Positions 1 to 9,373 of a DNA stretch of 64,000 bases are shown in pieces. Position 1 is the stretch's first letter. Every line of letters starts with the position of its first letter. Origin of the DNA: AP-15 sp963789025 (lineage in GTDB: Bacteria; Pseudomonadota; Alphaproteobacteria; ATCC43930; CGMCC-115725). Made by a program: the position numbers and the translations under genes. Location of the stretch: contig CAWBIT010000003.1 of assembly GCA_963789025.1 (NCBI GenBank), forward strand, positions 868,001 to 932,000, in the 5' to 3' direction. The notes under the pieces were generated by a model. That model did not search any database. It saw only the letters and a list, made by a program, of their open reading frames with translations, and was not told the DNA's origin.

Positions 1-879
1 CCCTTTGCGCTCGACCCCGAGGCGGATCCGCTGATGCAATGTCTCGTAGAGCCGCGGGACCGCGGTCATGATCGTCGGCCGCGCTTCGAGCATATTGGCG
101 GCGAGGGTCTCGGCGCCTTCGGCGAAATAGATCTGCGCGCCAATCGAAATCGGAAACATTTCACCGGCGGTATGCTCGTAGGAATGCGAGAGCGGCAGAA
201 AGCTCAGGAACACCTCGTCACCGAGCCCGAGTTGCTCGAGTACCCGATACGCGCCGCGGCAGTTGGCGATGATATTGCGGTGGCTCGTCATGACCCCTTT
301 GGGGATGCCACCGGTCCCCGAAGTGTAGATCAGGCAGGCGGTATCGTCGGGCTCGATCACAGTGACGAACTCGGCAGTGTCATCCTCCTGCGCCGCGCCG
401 CGGGCTAGCATCTCGTCCCACGACAAGAGGTCGACCGTGCTGGCCTGGCCCGCGGCCGGCTCGATCGCAATAACGCTGTGCACGGTGTCGACTTGGTTGG
501 CAGCCGCGAGGACCCGTGCCGAGAGGGCGGGCTTCGAAACGAAGACCGCGCGTGCTCCGCTATTCGCGAATACGTGCTTGTGGTCCTCGACAGTATGGGT
601 CACGTAAGTCGGGACAGTAATCGCCCCGGCCGTCATGATCGCCAGATCGGCGATGATCCATTCCGGCCGATTTTCGCTGACGAGCCCGACCCGCTCGCCG
701 CGGCGGATCCCGAGCGATCTGAGGCCGAGCGCCAGCCGGCGGACGTCGCGCGCCACCGCCGCCCAGCTTGCGGACCGAAAACGGCCGTCCCGCTTGGCCC
801 ACAGAAACGGCTTGTCGCCGAGCCGCTCCGCTTGCGCAAAAAACATCGCCGGCAGGCTGCGGCAGCTGTCGTAATCCAT
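1..879 (-). CDS. Long-chain fatty-acid acyl-CoA synthetase, AMP-forming (3' part outside window)
   Basis: The reading frame stays open for 293 codons from an ATG to the window edge, so only the N-terminal half is present. The AMP-binding P-loop reads YTSGTGGIPKGV, followed by TSHRNIIAN and then FLPLSHSYE, the order seen in FAA1/FadD-type long-chain acyl-CoA synthetases. These enzymes activate a fatty acid with ATP and load it on CoA. The N-terminus (FFAQAERLGDKPFLW) is also typical of the eukaryotic-like long form. Substrate chain length cannot be read from this half. It diverges from a small plus-strand ORF. Confidence 0.9.
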   Translation of the reverse strand, partial: MDYDSCRSLPAMFFAQAERLGDKPFLWAKRDGRFRSASWAAVARDVRRLALGLRSLGIRRGERVGLVSENRPEWIIADLAIMTAGAITVPTYVTHTVEDHKHVFANSGARAVFVSKPALSARVLAAANQVDTVHSVIAIEPAAGQASTVDLLSWDEMLARGAAQEDDTAEFVTVIEPDDTACLIYTSGTGGIPKGVMTSHRNIIANCRGAYRVLEQLGLGDEVFLSFLPLSHSYEHTAGEMFPISIGAQIYFAEGAETLAANMLEARPTIMTAVPRLYETLHQRIRLGVERKG

Positions 880-939
880 GCTTCCCCCGTCCTCCGAATT
901 ACATTTTTACGGTTTTCAAGGAGCAGGCGGAATAGCCGG

Positions 940-1080
940 GTGAAGAAATTTGCACTGTCCTCGGTCGACGAACTCGCCGCCTTTGTCGCGAGCGCCGAAA
1001 AAGACGAGGCACTGACGCCGTCGGAAAGCCGGCGGCGGCTCAAACAAGCGATCGAGCGCCGCTATACCAGCCCCGCGTAG
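940..1080 (+). CDS. Small hypothetical protein (46 aa)
   Basis: GTG-started frame of 46 residues, charged and helical (KKFALSSVDELAAFVASAEK, then an Arg/Lys-rich end). A purine-rich AAGGAG lies about 16 bases upstream, farther than ideal. It sits in the gap between a leftward acyl-CoA synthetase and a leftward glycosyltransferase, overlapping the latter's 3' end by 19 bases. I recognise no family. It could be a chance frame. Confidence 0.35.
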   Translation: MKKFALSSVDELAAFVASAEKDEALTPSESRRRLKQAIERRYTSPA

Positions 1081-2114
1081 CGAGCACGCTCAGCATAGAA
1101 ATTATTGCCCCAAGAATTACCCACCGGGACCACGTGGGTGAGAAACTGATCGATCGAAGTCTGCCAGCTGAAGCGTTCTGCATGAGAGCGGCAGGGCCCG
1201 CGAGGAATTTCCAGCGCCGCCATGGCAGCCGCGCGCAGGTCCCACTCGAGCGCCCCGGCGCCGCTGTCGCCGATGACGTCCAGCGGTCCGGGGACCGGAA
1301 ATGCCGCCACCGGGACCCCGCAGGCCAGCGCCTCGAGCATCACCAGCCCGAATGTCTCGGTGCGGCTCGGCAATACGAACACATCGGCCGATGCGTAATG
1401 CCGGACCAACGCTTCGCCCTGCTGACATCCGGCAAAGTGCACATTGGGATAGCGGCGCTTCATTTCCGGCAATAGGTGGCCGTCGCCCACAACCAACTTC
1501 GAGCCGGGCAAATCGAGGTCGAGAAAGAGCGGCAGATCTTTCTCGGCCGCGATGCGCGACACGCAGAGAAATACCGGACGAGGCAGATCGACGGCGGGGG
1601 TGCATCCCGGCCGGAACAGCGCAATGTCGACGCCGCGCGTCCACAGAGCGAGCCGTTCGAAACCGTGCTCGGCGAGTTCACGGCGAACGGTTTCCGTGGC
1701 GACCATGATCGCGCGCGAACGGCGATGGAATCGCCGCAATATGGCGTACGTCCATGACATGGGAACGCCAAAACGGGCCTTTAGATATTCCGGATATTTG
1801 GTGTGATACGCGGTAGTGAAATGCAGGTTTCGATTTATACAATATCTCCGCGCAGCCGCGCCCAGCGGTCCTTCGGTCGCGATGTGAATCGCGTCGGGCA
1901 TCAGCCTTTCCAGCAGTCGCGTGAGGCGCGGCCGCGCAGCAATCGCCAAACGGACTTGCCGATCCGTCGGGCACGGTACCGTGCGAAAAAGCTCCGGCGT
2001 CAGCGGAAAAACATCATGCCCGGCCGCCGTCAGCCCATCGTGCAAGGCCCCCAGCGTGCGAGCGACGCCGTTGACCTGTGGCCTCCACGCGTCGGAAACG
2101 AGCGCAAACCTCAT
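1062..2114 (-). CDS. Glycosyltransferase family 4 (GT-B), last gene of a lipid operon
   Basis: 350 residues from an ATG that overlaps the upstream gene's stop (ATGA). The N-terminal MRFALVSDAWRPQVNGVART and the C-terminal donor-site segment SRTETFGLVMLEALACG with E-x7-E spacing are typical of GT4 enzymes resembling alpha-mannosyl or sulfoquinovosyl/glucuronosyl diacylglycerol synthases. It probably transfers a sugar from a nucleotide donor to a membrane lipid on the cytoplasmic face. The operon partners, a PmtA-like methyltransferase and a UDP-diacylglucosamine pyrophosphatase-type phosphoesterase, support a role in membrane lipid remodelling. Acceptor and sugar are not determinable here. A longer frame extends upstream but lies inside the phosphoesterase gene and was not used. 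Confidence 0.88.
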   Translation of the reverse strand: MRFALVSDAWRPQVNGVARTLGALHDGLTAAGHDVFPLTPELFRTVPCPTDRQVRLAIAARPRLTRLLERLMPDAIHIATEGPLGAAARRYCINRNLHFTTAYHTKYPEYLKARFGVPMSWTYAILRRFHRRSRAIMVATETVRRELAEHGFERLALWTRGVDIALFRPGCTPAVDLPRPVFLCVSRIAAEKDLPLFLDLDLPGSKLVVGDGHLLPEMKRRYPNVHFAGCQQGEALVRHYASADVFVLPSRTETFGLVMLEALACGVPVAAFPVPGPLDVIGDSGAGALEWDLRAAAMAALEIPRGPCRSHAERFSWQTSIDQFLTHVVPVGNSWGNNFYAERARYAGLV

Positions 2115-2971
2115 AAATCCGTGTCGGCGAACTCGCGGAGTTGAGCCAGCACCTCGATCTCGGGTTCGTCGGCGACGCTGGCTCTCAACGGATCGTGCAT
2201 CCAATGTTCGATCCAATGGATCAGCTCGAGCCGGCCGTCGAAATGCTCGACCAGAGCGGTGCAGCTCTCGACCCAATCGCCGTCGTTGCAATAGAGGACG
2301 CCGTTCATGTCGCGAATCTCGGCGTGATGGATATGGCCACAGACGACACCATCGACACCGCGTCGGTTTGCCTCGGTGGCCACGGCATCGGCGAAGGAGC
2401 CGATGTATTGCATTGCGTTCTTGACCCGGTGCTTGAGATAAACAGACAGCGACCAATACTGGTAACCCAACCGGCGCCGCATGATATTGAAATAGCGGTT
2501 GAGCCACAGCACAGCCGTGTACGCGTGGTCGCCGAGCATCGCCAGCCAGCGCGCGTGCTTGACGACCGCGTCAAACACGTCGCCATGCAGCACCAATAGC
2601 CGTCGTCCATCGGCAGTAACGTGAATAACCTCGTTCGCCACCTCGACCCCGCCGAACTGCAGCAGCGTGTAATCGCGCAGCCATTCGTCGTGGTTGCCGG
2701 GGACATAGATGACGCGCGTGCCCTTGCGGACCTTGCGCAAGACCTTCTGGATGACGTCGTTGTGGGTTTGCGGCCAATACCAGGATCTCTTGAGCCGCCA
2801 CCCGTCAATGATGTCGCCGACCAGATAGATCGTGTCCGCATCGTTGCAGCGCAGGAAATCGATCAGGAAATCGGCTTTGCACCCGCGAGTACCGAGATGA
2901 ATATCGGAGATCCAGATCGTGCGATACTCGCGGGTTTTTGCAATCGGGGGAATTGGGGAGATCTGGTTCAC
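2111..2971 (-). CDS. Calcineurin-like metallophosphoesterase, UDP-2,3-diacylglucosamine pyrophosphatase type
   Basis: 286 residues carrying the full dimetal phosphoesterase signature in order: SDIHLGTRG (res. ~22), GDIIDGW (~52), GNHDEW (~96), HGDVFD (~130) and GHIHH (~216). This set matches the LpxH/LpxG-like branch, which hydrolyses pyrophosphate bonds in nucleotide-linked lipids. Start and stop overlap the neighbouring genes by 4 bp each, so it is translationally coupled between a PmtA-like methyltransferase and a GT4 glycosyltransferase. The pairing of this phosphoesterase with a GT4 recurs in alphaproteobacteria. Whether it acts in lipid A synthesis or in turnover of a glycolipid precursor cannot be settled from sequence. 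Confidence 0.87.
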   Translation of the reverse strand: MNQISPIPPIAKTREYRTIWISDIHLGTRGCKADFLIDFLRCNDADTIYLVGDIIDGWRLKRSWYWPQTHNDVIQKVLRKVRKGTRVIYVPGNHDEWLRDYTLLQFGGVEVANEVIHVTADGRRLLVLHGDVFDAVVKHARWLAMLGDHAYTAVLWLNRYFNIMRRRLGYQYWSLSVYLKHRVKNAMQYIGSFADAVATEANRRGVDGVVCGHIHHAEIRDMNGVLYCNDGDWVESCTALVEHFDGRLELIHWIEHWMHDPLRASVADEPEIEVLAQLREFADTDL

Positions 2972-3555
2972 GTCGGGCGGTTTGCGGCAAGTGGTTCAGA
3001 TTTTTGCGAATAGGCCCAGATCTGTGCCGGAAGCAGATTGAGCCAGACCCGGCAAATCTCCCGGCCGGCAATCCCCAACGGTTCCATTTGCAAGGGCGAG
3101 GAGAACGCGTTGGTCATCTGCAAAAAAAGTCCGCCCGGTCCCAACAGCTCGAGACACGGTTTGACGATGGCTCGCTGTGCTTCCAGTGGAAACCACTTGA
3201 TCGGGAGGCTGGAGACGACCGCGGCCAGCCGCTCCCCGCGACCCGAGAAATATTCATCGATCCGGGTTGCATCTCCTTCGATCACCCTCAATCCTGGGAA
3301 TTCGCTGCGCAGCACCGCTGCGAGCCGCGGCTCGCTCTCTACGGCAATGATGCGATCGGGCGGGCAGCCGGCCCGTACAAGCCCGCGCGTGAGGCTCCCG
3401 GTTCCGGCGCCGAGTTCGAGCACCACCCCGGGCCGCTCGAGTTCTACGCACCGTGCGAGTGCGTCGGCAAAACGCCGCCCGCTCGGGTTCGCAGCCGCAA
3501 TTCGCATCGGCTTTTGCAACCAAAGACCAAAAAATACGGTCGCCCCCGCGGACAC
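2968..3555 (-). CDS. PmtA-like phospholipid N-methyltransferase
   Basis: 195 residues with SAM-binding motif I LELGAGTGSLTRGL, followed by IAVESEP and GDAT. The N-terminal FFGLWLQKPMRIAAANPSG is the amphipathic membrane-docking start seen in Agrobacterium/Rhizobium PmtA proteins, which methylate phosphatidylethanolamine towards phosphatidylcholine. It is the first gene of a three-gene operon and its stop overlaps the phosphoesterase start by 4 bp. Some relatives act on other substrates (rRNA dimethylases share the fold), but the N-terminus and SSLPIKW post-motif favour the lipid enzyme. Confidence 0.82.
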   Translation of the reverse strand: MSAGATVFFGLWLQKPMRIAAANPSGRRFADALARCVELERPGVVLELGAGTGSLTRGLVRAGCPPDRIIAVESEPRLAAVLRSEFPGLRVIEGDATRIDEYFSGRGERLAAVVSSLPIKWFPLEAQRAIVKPCLELLGPGGLFLQMTNAFSSPLQMEPLGIAGREICRVWLNLLPAQIWAYSQKSEPLAANRPT

Positions 3556-3696
3556 GTGATCTCCCCTACCTAGTCAGTCCGATGCTCATTCTATCAATTG
3601 TATGTTACAGTTTTTCGAGCCCCATATGTGGGAGACGTTCGCAAAACGGTAATCATCCTATGGTACTGATCGCCGATTAGGCTAGAGGAGCGCGCT

Positions 3697-4044
3697 GTGA
3701 CGGCTAAGAAAGCAACTCGCGCCGGCGCTCGGAAGAATGTCTTCAAGGCGACCTTCACCCGTTTTGCGAACAAGCGCGGCCCACGCGGCCGGGCGCGCTT
3801 CGGCGACTGGCGAAAAATCCTGATGCGCCGATTCGCGGCGGGATCCGAGAGACCGGATCCGGTCTCGCTCGCCATTTTCGCGATTGACCGGGTCGGCCCG
3901 GCCGCGGTGCGCGCCTGCGCCTGCGGGCTCGAAGTCCGCGTCGCAGCGCCGGACGAAGCGACCGCCGCGGTATTTCGCGCCGCACTGGCCCAAACCGATC
4001 GACGGCGCGCCACCGATCAACTGATCCGAATCGTCGTCGATTAA
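3697..4044 (+). CDS. Hypothetical basic protein (115 aa)
   Basis: GTG start preceded by GAGGAG at good spacing. The N-terminus is strongly basic (KKATRAGARKN, then RFANKRGPRGRAR), followed by a mixed alpha/beta-looking half with ACACGLEVRVAAPDEATAAVF. No family recognised. It converges with phoB, leaving 45 bp. An antisense frame of similar length lacks a ribosome-binding site and was rejected. Confidence 0.5.
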   Translation: MTAKKATRAGARKNVFKATFTRFANKRGPRGRARFGDWRKILMRRFAAGSERPDPVSLAIFAIDRVGPAAVRACACGLEVRVAAPDEATAAVFRAALAQTDRRRATDQLIRIVVD

Positions 4045-4089
4045 AAAGCGCGTGCCGGGTCGAGGGGCCCCGGAAACGCCCACACTATT

Positions 4090-4779
4090 TCATAGATGGT
4101 CCAGAGCGTAGCCGGCCGAGCGGACCGTGCGCACCACATCGACTGCGTCATCGGCGTTCAGCGCTTTGCGCAGGCGGCGGATGTGAACATCGACAGTGCG
4201 CGCCTCGACATAGACATCGTGGCCCCAGACCGCATCCAACAATTGCTCGCGCGAGAAGACCCGCCCGGGGTGCGTAATCAGATAACGAAGCAGGCGAAAC
4301 TCCGTGGGACCGAGATGGATCGGCCGACCCGCGCGCGACACCCGATGCGCGGCCGTATCCACTTCCACATCCGCGAACTGCAGCACGTTTTGGGTGCCGC
4401 CGGGCTGGGCGCGCCGCATCACCGCACGCAGCCGGGCGACCAGTTCGCTCGGGCTGAACGGTTTGACGACATAGTCGTCGGCTCCGCTGTCGAGCCCGCG
4501 CACCCGGTCGGTCTCCTCGCCGCGCGCGGTCAGGATAATAACCGGCAGCGAGCGGGTCTCGGGAGACCGCCGGATTCGCCGGCAAACCTCGATTCCCGAG
4601 ACCAATGGCAGCATCCAGTCGAGCAGCACGAGATCGGGCTTGCGTTCGGCGATTTGCACGAGCGCCTCCTCGCCATCGCCGGCTTCGCAGACTTGAAAGC
4701 CCTCTTTTTCGAGATTGTAACGCAGCATGGTGACGAGCGGGGCTTCGTCTTCGACGATCAGGACGAGCGGCTTTATCAT
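4090..4779 (-). CDS. phoB: Phosphate regulon response regulator PhoB
   Basis: 229 residues, the usual PhoB length. The receiver domain has the acidic pair near residue 10 (VEDEAP), phosphoacceptor Asp in LVLLDWMLP, Thr in ILTARG and Lys in VVKPFSPSELVARL. The C-terminal winged helix carries LGPTEFRLLRYLITHPGRVF and EARTVDVHIRRLRKAL, the DNA-recognition helix of PhoB. Phosphorylated by PhoR, it would bind Pho boxes such as the one upstream of pstS. Its start overlaps the phoU stop by 4 bp. It is the last gene of the pst operon. Confidence 0.97.
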   Translation of the reverse strand: MIKPLVLIVEDEAPLVTMLRYNLEKEGFQVCEAGDGEEALVQIAERKPDLVLLDWMLPLVSGIEVCRRIRRSPETRSLPVIILTARGEETDRVRGLDSGADDYVVKPFSPSELVARLRAVMRRAQPGGTQNVLQFADVEVDTAAHRVSRAGRPIHLGPTEFRLLRYLITHPGRVFSREQLLDAVWGHDVYVEARTVDVHIRRLRKALNADDAVDVVRTVRSAGYALDHL

Positions 4780-5498
4780 TGCGGGGCTCGGTCCGGCGTC
4801 ATGACCTCGAGGCTCGATATATCGCCCTTCGGCCGCGCCTCCTCCAGCGGTGTTCCATTCACCAAGTAATACAAATTTTCTGCAATATTCGTTGCATGGT
4901 CACCAATTCTTTCGATGTTCTTCGCCATAAACAGAAGATGGGTGCACGAGCCGATACTTCGTGGATCTTCCATCATATAGGTGAGCAGTTCGCGGAAAAG
5001 GCTCGAATACATCTCGTCCAGCTCGGCGTCGCGCCTCCACACGGAATATGCCTTGTCGGCGTCGCGTTGGACGTAGCTGTCCAAAACATCCTTGATCTGA
5101 ATCTGGGCCAAATGCGCCATGCGCGGCAGGGCGTAGACCGGCTTGACTGCGGGTGTCTGGCTGAGGGCAATCGAACGCTTGGCCACGTTTGCGGCGTAAT
5201 CACCGATTCGCTCTAGGTCGCTCGCGATCTTCAGCGCGGAAAAAATCTCGCGCAGGTCGCGCGCCACCGGTTGCCGCAGCGCGAGGAGCCGAATCGCGAG
5301 ATTGTCGAGTTCGCGTTCGAGCTGGTCGACTTTGACATCGCCTTCGACAACGCGCGCCGCAAGCTCGGTGTCGCGCGTCATTACGGCCTCGATCGCCGTG
5401 CCGAGCTGGTTTTCGGCAAGTCCGCCCATCTCGGCGACGGTGTTGTTGAGCTTGCGCAGCTCCTCTTCATATCCTCTGACAATGTGCTCTGAAGCCAT
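4776..5498 (-). CDS. phoU: Phosphate signalling complex protein PhoU
   Basis: 240 residues from an ATG with AGGAG seven bases upstream; a start five codons earlier has no such site. Two PhoU repeats are visible, each with the metal-binding helix pattern: DLERIGDYAANVAK (~res. 95) and NIERIGDHATNIAE (~res. 199). PhoU links the Pst transporter to PhoR and keeps the regulon off when phosphate is plentiful. It lies between pstB and phoB as in other alphaproteobacteria. Confidence 0.97.
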   Translation of the reverse strand: MASEHIVRGYEEELRKLNNTVAEMGGLAENQLGTAIEAVMTRDTELAARVVEGDVKVDQLERELDNLAIRLLALRQPVARDLREIFSALKIASDLERIGDYAANVAKRSIALSQTPAVKPVYALPRMAHLAQIQIKDVLDSYVQRDADKAYSVWRRDAELDEMYSSLFRELLTYMMEDPRSIGSCTHLLFMAKNIERIGDHATNIAENLYYLVNGTPLEEARPKGDISSLEVMTPDRAPQ

Positions 5499-5524
5499 CG
5501 GCCAACTCCTCACTTTCGATCAAA

Positions 5525-6355
5525 TCAGCCGAACCGGCCCGTGATGTAGTCTTCGGTATGTTTCTCTTTCGGGCGGGTAAAGATGCGCTCGGTTTCATCG
5601 AACTCGATCAGCTCTCCGAGATACATGAAGGCGGTGTAGTCCGAGGTACGCGCTGCCTGCTGCATGTTGTGCGTGACGATCGCGATACAGTAGTCCGGTC
5701 TCAACTCGGCGATCAGCTCCTCGATGCGCTGCGTCGAGATCGGGTCCAATGCCGAGGCGGGCTCGTCGAGCAGCAGGATCTCCGGCTGGACCGCCACCGC
5801 GCGCGCGATGCACAGCCGTTGCTGCTGCCCGCCCGACAGGCTGAGCCCACTTTGGTGCAACTTGTCTTTGACCTCTTCCCAAAGGGCGGCGCGACGCAAT
5901 GCCAACTCAATGCGCTCGTCCAGCTCGTGGCGCGGGAGGCTTTCATAGAGTCGGACACCGAAGGCGATGTTGTCGTAGATCGACATCGGAAAAGGCGTCG
6001 GCTTTTGAAAGACCATGCCGATCCTCGCCCGCAAGAGATTGAGATCCAGCCCCGGCGACAAGATGTTTTCGTTGTCGACCATGACCTCTCCGGTCGCGCG
6101 TTGCCCGGGATAGAGTTCGTAAATTCTGTTGAGGACGCGAAGCAGCGTTGACTTGCCGCAGCCGGACGGGCCGATAAAGGCGGTGACCCTTCTGTCGTGC
6201 AGCGGCATCGTTATGTTCTTCAGAGCCTTGAACGCGTCGTAATAAAAATCGACGTTGCGGATCAGCACTTTTTGACGGGGCGCAGGCTGTGCCTCCGTCC
6301 GCCGCAAATCAGGTGATGACATCGGCATTGCTTGCCGCGCTGTGGCTTGGCTCAT
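5525..6355 (-). CDS. pstB: Phosphate ABC transporter ATP-binding protein PstB
   Basis: 276 residues. Walker A GPSGCGKST, Q-loop VFQKPTPFPMSIYDN (diagnostic of PstB), signature LSGGQQQRLCIARA, Walker B ILLLDEPASALDP and H-loop VTHNMQQAAR are all intact. It powers phosphate import through PstC/PstA. The ATG overlaps the pstA stop (ATGA), so translation is coupled; a much longer frame reaching upstream is antisense-like sequence inside pstA. Confidence 0.97.
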   Translation of the reverse strand: MSQATARQAMPMSSPDLRRTEAQPAPRQKVLIRNVDFYYDAFKALKNITMPLHDRRVTAFIGPSGCGKSTLLRVLNRIYELYPGQRATGEVMVDNENILSPGLDLNLLRARIGMVFQKPTPFPMSIYDNIAFGVRLYESLPRHELDERIELALRRAALWEEVKDKLHQSGLSLSGGQQQRLCIARAVAVQPEILLLDEPASALDPISTQRIEELIAELRPDYCIAIVTHNMQQAARTSDYTAFMYLGELIEFDETERIFTRPKEKHTEDYITGRFG

Positions 6356-7194
6356 GGCTTGAACGTGCCCCAGGAAGCGATGGCTCGGGCGCTGATGTTG
6401 AGTATCAGGACCGTGATCGTGATCAGCAGCGCACCGCCCCACGCCAGCGTTTGCCAATCGGCATAAGGGCTCATCGCAAACTGGAAGATGACAACCGGCA
6501 GGTTCGCCATAGGCGCATTGAGGTTGGTGCTCCAGAACTGGTTGTTGAGCGCGGTGAAAAGCAGCGGCGCCGTTTCGCCGGCGATGCGCGCGACCGCGAG
6601 CATGACGCCGGTCACCATTCCCTGGATCGCCGCGCGGAAAGAGATCATCACGATCACTTTCCACTTTGGCGAGCCGAGTGCCGCAGCCGCTTCGCGCAGC
6701 GAGTTCGGGACCAGGTTGAGCATGTCCTCGGTGGTCCGTACGACCACCGGGACCACGATAATGGCGAGCGCGACAGCCCCGGCCCAGGCCGAGAAGTGCC
6801 CCATCGGAACGACCATCAGTTCATAGACGAAGAGCCCGACGATGATCGAAGGTGCGCTCAGCAAAATGTCGTTGATAAAGCGGACGACCTCGCCAAAGCG
6901 GCTGCCCCGGCTGTATTCCGCAAGAAAGGTGCCGGCGAGAATACCGGTCGGCGCCCCGATCAGGGTCGCGGTCATGGTCATCACGAGGCTGCCAAAAATC
7001 GCGTTCAACAAGCCGCCTGCGCTGCCGGGCGGCGGGGTCATTTGGGAGAATATTGCCGGGGTTATCGCGGCAATTCCGTTCTCCAGCAGTGTCCACAGAA
7101 CAAGGATCAGCCAAAGAACTCCAAAAGCGGTCGCCACGACCGACAGGGTCATGACTACGCCATTGACCATGCGGCGCCGGGCGTAGACGTTCAC
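6352..7194 (-). CDS. pstA: Phosphate ABC transporter permease PstA
   Basis: 280 residues with about six membrane segments. The coupling loop LREAAAALGSPKWKVIVMIS matches the EAA motif of PstA, and PTGILAGTFLAEY lies in an early transmembrane region. GTG start, four bases after the pstC stop. Forms the inner-membrane channel with PstC. Confidence 0.95.
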   Translation of the reverse strand: MNVYARRRMVNGVVMTLSVVATAFGVLWLILVLWTLLENGIAAITPAIFSQMTPPPGSAGGLLNAIFGSLVMTMTATLIGAPTGILAGTFLAEYSRGSRFGEVVRFINDILLSAPSIIVGLFVYELMVVPMGHFSAWAGAVALAIIVVPVVVRTTEDMLNLVPNSLREAAAALGSPKWKVIVMISFRAAIQGMVTGVMLAVARIAGETAPLLFTALNNQFWSTNLNAPMANLPVVIFQFAMSPYADWQTLAWGGALLITITVLILNISARAIASWGTFKP

Positions 7195-7198
7195 GGCA

Positions 7199-8173
7199 TC
7201 AGCCTCCCGCCTGCTTTTGCAGCCGCAACAGCAGCAATTTTGCGACTGTCAGAACGATGAAGGTGATGACGAACAGAATGAAACCGAGCGCGATCAGCGA
7301 CGACCGATAGAGATCACTGAAGGCCTCGGTGAATTCGTTTGCGAGCGACGCCGATATCGTGGTTCCCGGCTGCAGTATTGAGGCGCTGATACTATGCGCG
7401 TTGCCGATGACGAAGGTGACGGCCATCGTCTCGCCGAGCGCCCGTCCGAGGCCGAGCATGATGCCGCCGACGACACCGATGCGGGTGAAAGGCAGGACGA
7501 CCCGCCAGACGACCTCGGTGCGAGTGGCGCCGAGACCGTAGGCGCTTTCCTTCAACATCGGCGGCACGGTCTCGAACACGTCGCGCATGATCGACGAGAT
7601 AAACGGCAATACCATGATGGCGAGGATGAAACCGGCGGTCAGGATGCCGATGCCCAGCGGCGGGCCGGCAAACAGCGCCCCGATCCCTGGGATTTGTCCG
7701 AACGTATCGATGATCGCCGGTTGGATGTACTGCTGGACGAAAGGCGCGAATACAAATAGGCCCCAGATCCCGTAGATGATGCTTGGGATTGCCGCCAATA
7801 GCTCGATCATCGTGGCGAGCGGCCGTTTCAGCCACAGCGGGCAAATCTCCGTGATGAATATCGCAACCCCGAAGGCCACGGGAATCGCGACCAGCAGGGC
7901 AATGGCCGAGGTCACAAGCGTCCCGTAAATTGGGGCGAGCGCTCCGAACTTTTCGGTCACCGGGTTCCAAACCTCGGTAACGACGAACGAGAGGCCAAAA
8001 GTTCGGAAGGCGAGCAGCGCCCCGTTGATCAGAGCAACGATGACGCCGCCGAGGATCAGCAGCACGAGCAGCGCAAACAGAAAAGTCAGCGAGCGGAACA
8101 CGACGTCGCCGATCACACCACCGCGCCGGCCCGAGGCCGCCAGGCGATCGGCGACTGCCGTCTCAGCAGTCAC
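7199..8173 (-). CDS. pstC: Phosphate ABC transporter permease PstC
   Basis: 324 residues, about six transmembrane helices. The EAA coupling loop reads ESAYGLGATRTEVVWRVVLP, and AIPSIIYGIWGLFVFAPFVQ is a PstC signature segment. GTG start with only a weak ribosome-binding site. The operon order pstS-pstC-pstA-pstB-phoU-phoB is canonical. Confidence 0.96.
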   Translation of the reverse strand: MTAETAVADRLAASGRRGGVIGDVVFRSLTFLFALLVLLILGGVIVALINGALLAFRTFGLSFVVTEVWNPVTEKFGALAPIYGTLVTSAIALLVAIPVAFGVAIFITEICPLWLKRPLATMIELLAAIPSIIYGIWGLFVFAPFVQQYIQPAIIDTFGQIPGIGALFAGPPLGIGILTAGFILAIMVLPFISSIMRDVFETVPPMLKESAYGLGATRTEVVWRVVLPFTRIGVVGGIMLGLGRALGETMAVTFVIGNAHSISASILQPGTTISASLANEFTEAFSDLYRSSLIALGFILFVITFIVLTVAKLLLLRLQKQAGG

Positions 8174-8235
8174 GAGGCGTCACCCGAATCGTCAACGAGG
8201 AGAGAGCGGGAGACGTGAAGCCCCCACCCACAACG

Positions 8236-9285
8236 TCAGGACGAGTGCCCGTCCCACACCGGCTTGCCGTCGGGTCCGACGATCTGCTTCCAGCTGTCTT
8301 CGAAAATCGCGACCGCATCCTGCGGCATCGGGACATAGTCGAGCAACTCGGCCATTTGGACTCCGTTCTTATAAGCCCAGTCGAAGAAGGTCAGCACCTC
8401 TTTCGCCCGGTCGGGGTGCTCCTGCTTTTTGTGCATCAATATGAAGGTCGCACCCGTAATCGGCCAGGTCTCCTTACCGGGCTGATTGGTAAGGATCAGA
8501 TAAAAACCGGGCGCGCTCTTCCAATCCGCGTTGGCGGCCGCGGCCTGGAACACCTTGATGCCAGGCTCCAATGCCACCCCATCGTGATTGACGAGTTTGG
8601 TGTGGGCCATTTTGTTTTGCAGTGCGTAGGCGTATTCGACATAGCCGATGGCGCCGGCCGTTCGCGACGTCAGCGCCGCGACGCCCTCATTTCCCTTTTC
8701 GCCGAGTCCGACCGGCCATTGGATGGAAGTGCCCTCACTGACCTTGTCCTTCCACTCCGGGCTCATCTTCGAGAGATAGTTGGTAAAGATGAACGTGGTG
8801 CCGGAGCCGTCGGAGCGATGGACCACGGCGATCGCGGTGTCCGGCAGCTTCACGCCGGGATTAAGCTTGGCGATGGCCGGATCACTCCATTTGGTGATCT
8901 TGCCCAGATAAATGTTGGCAATTGTCGGGCCGTCGAGCGTCATTTGGCCCGGCTGGACGCCCGGCAGGTTCACCACCATCACCTCGCCGCCGACGACCGG
9001 TGGAAATTGAGTAAGACCGTCCTTCTCGAGTTCCTCCGGCTTCAACGGCATGTCCGAGGCGCCGAAATCGACCGTATTGGCCTTGATCTGAGCAATGCCG
9101 CCGCCCGAGCCGATCGACTGATAGTTCATCTTCACTCCCGTCTTGGTCGCGTAGGCCTCCGCCCATTTAGCGTAAATCGGGTAGGGGAATGTGGCGCCGG
9201 CACCGGAAATTTCGGCCGCCTGCGCGGCAAGGCCGACCGCCGCGGCGGCGGCCATCCCAAAGAGTGCGATGCGAAAAGCGTTCAC
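8236..9285 (-). CDS. pstS: Periplasmic phosphate-binding protein PstS
   Basis: 349 residues from a GTG preceded by GGAGAG at six-base spacing; an ATG four codons upstream lacks a site of its own. Residues 1-23 form a Sec signal peptide ending AAQA. The mature protein starts with ISGAGATFPYPIYAKW. Phosphate-contacting segments are visible: SIGSGGGIAQI, FGASDMPL and HRSDGSGTTFIF. It captures phosphate (and to a lesser extent arsenate) and delivers it to PstCA. First gene of the operon, with a candidate Pho box about 90 bp upstream. Confidence 0.96.
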   Translation of the reverse strand: MNAFRIALFGMAAAAAVGLAAQAAEISGAGATFPYPIYAKWAEAYATKTGVKMNYQSIGSGGGIAQIKANTVDFGASDMPLKPEELEKDGLTQFPPVVGGEVMVVNLPGVQPGQMTLDGPTIANIYLGKITKWSDPAIAKLNPGVKLPDTAIAVVHRSDGSGTTFIFTNYLSKMSPEWKDKVSEGTSIQWPVGLGEKGNEGVAALTSRTAGAIGYVEYAYALQNKMAHTKLVNHDGVALEPGIKVFQAAAANADWKSAPGFYLILTNQPGKETWPITGATFILMHKKQEHPDRAKEVLTFFDWAYKNGVQMAELLDYVPMPQDAVAIFEDSWKQIVGPDGKPVWDGHSS

Positions 9286-9373
9286 GGTTCTCTCCATCGA
9301 CAGCCAGGAAGGGTTGACCCGAAAGGGTCGCGACTTTCTTAACGACGTATTCCACACCTTTTAGGCCATTTTT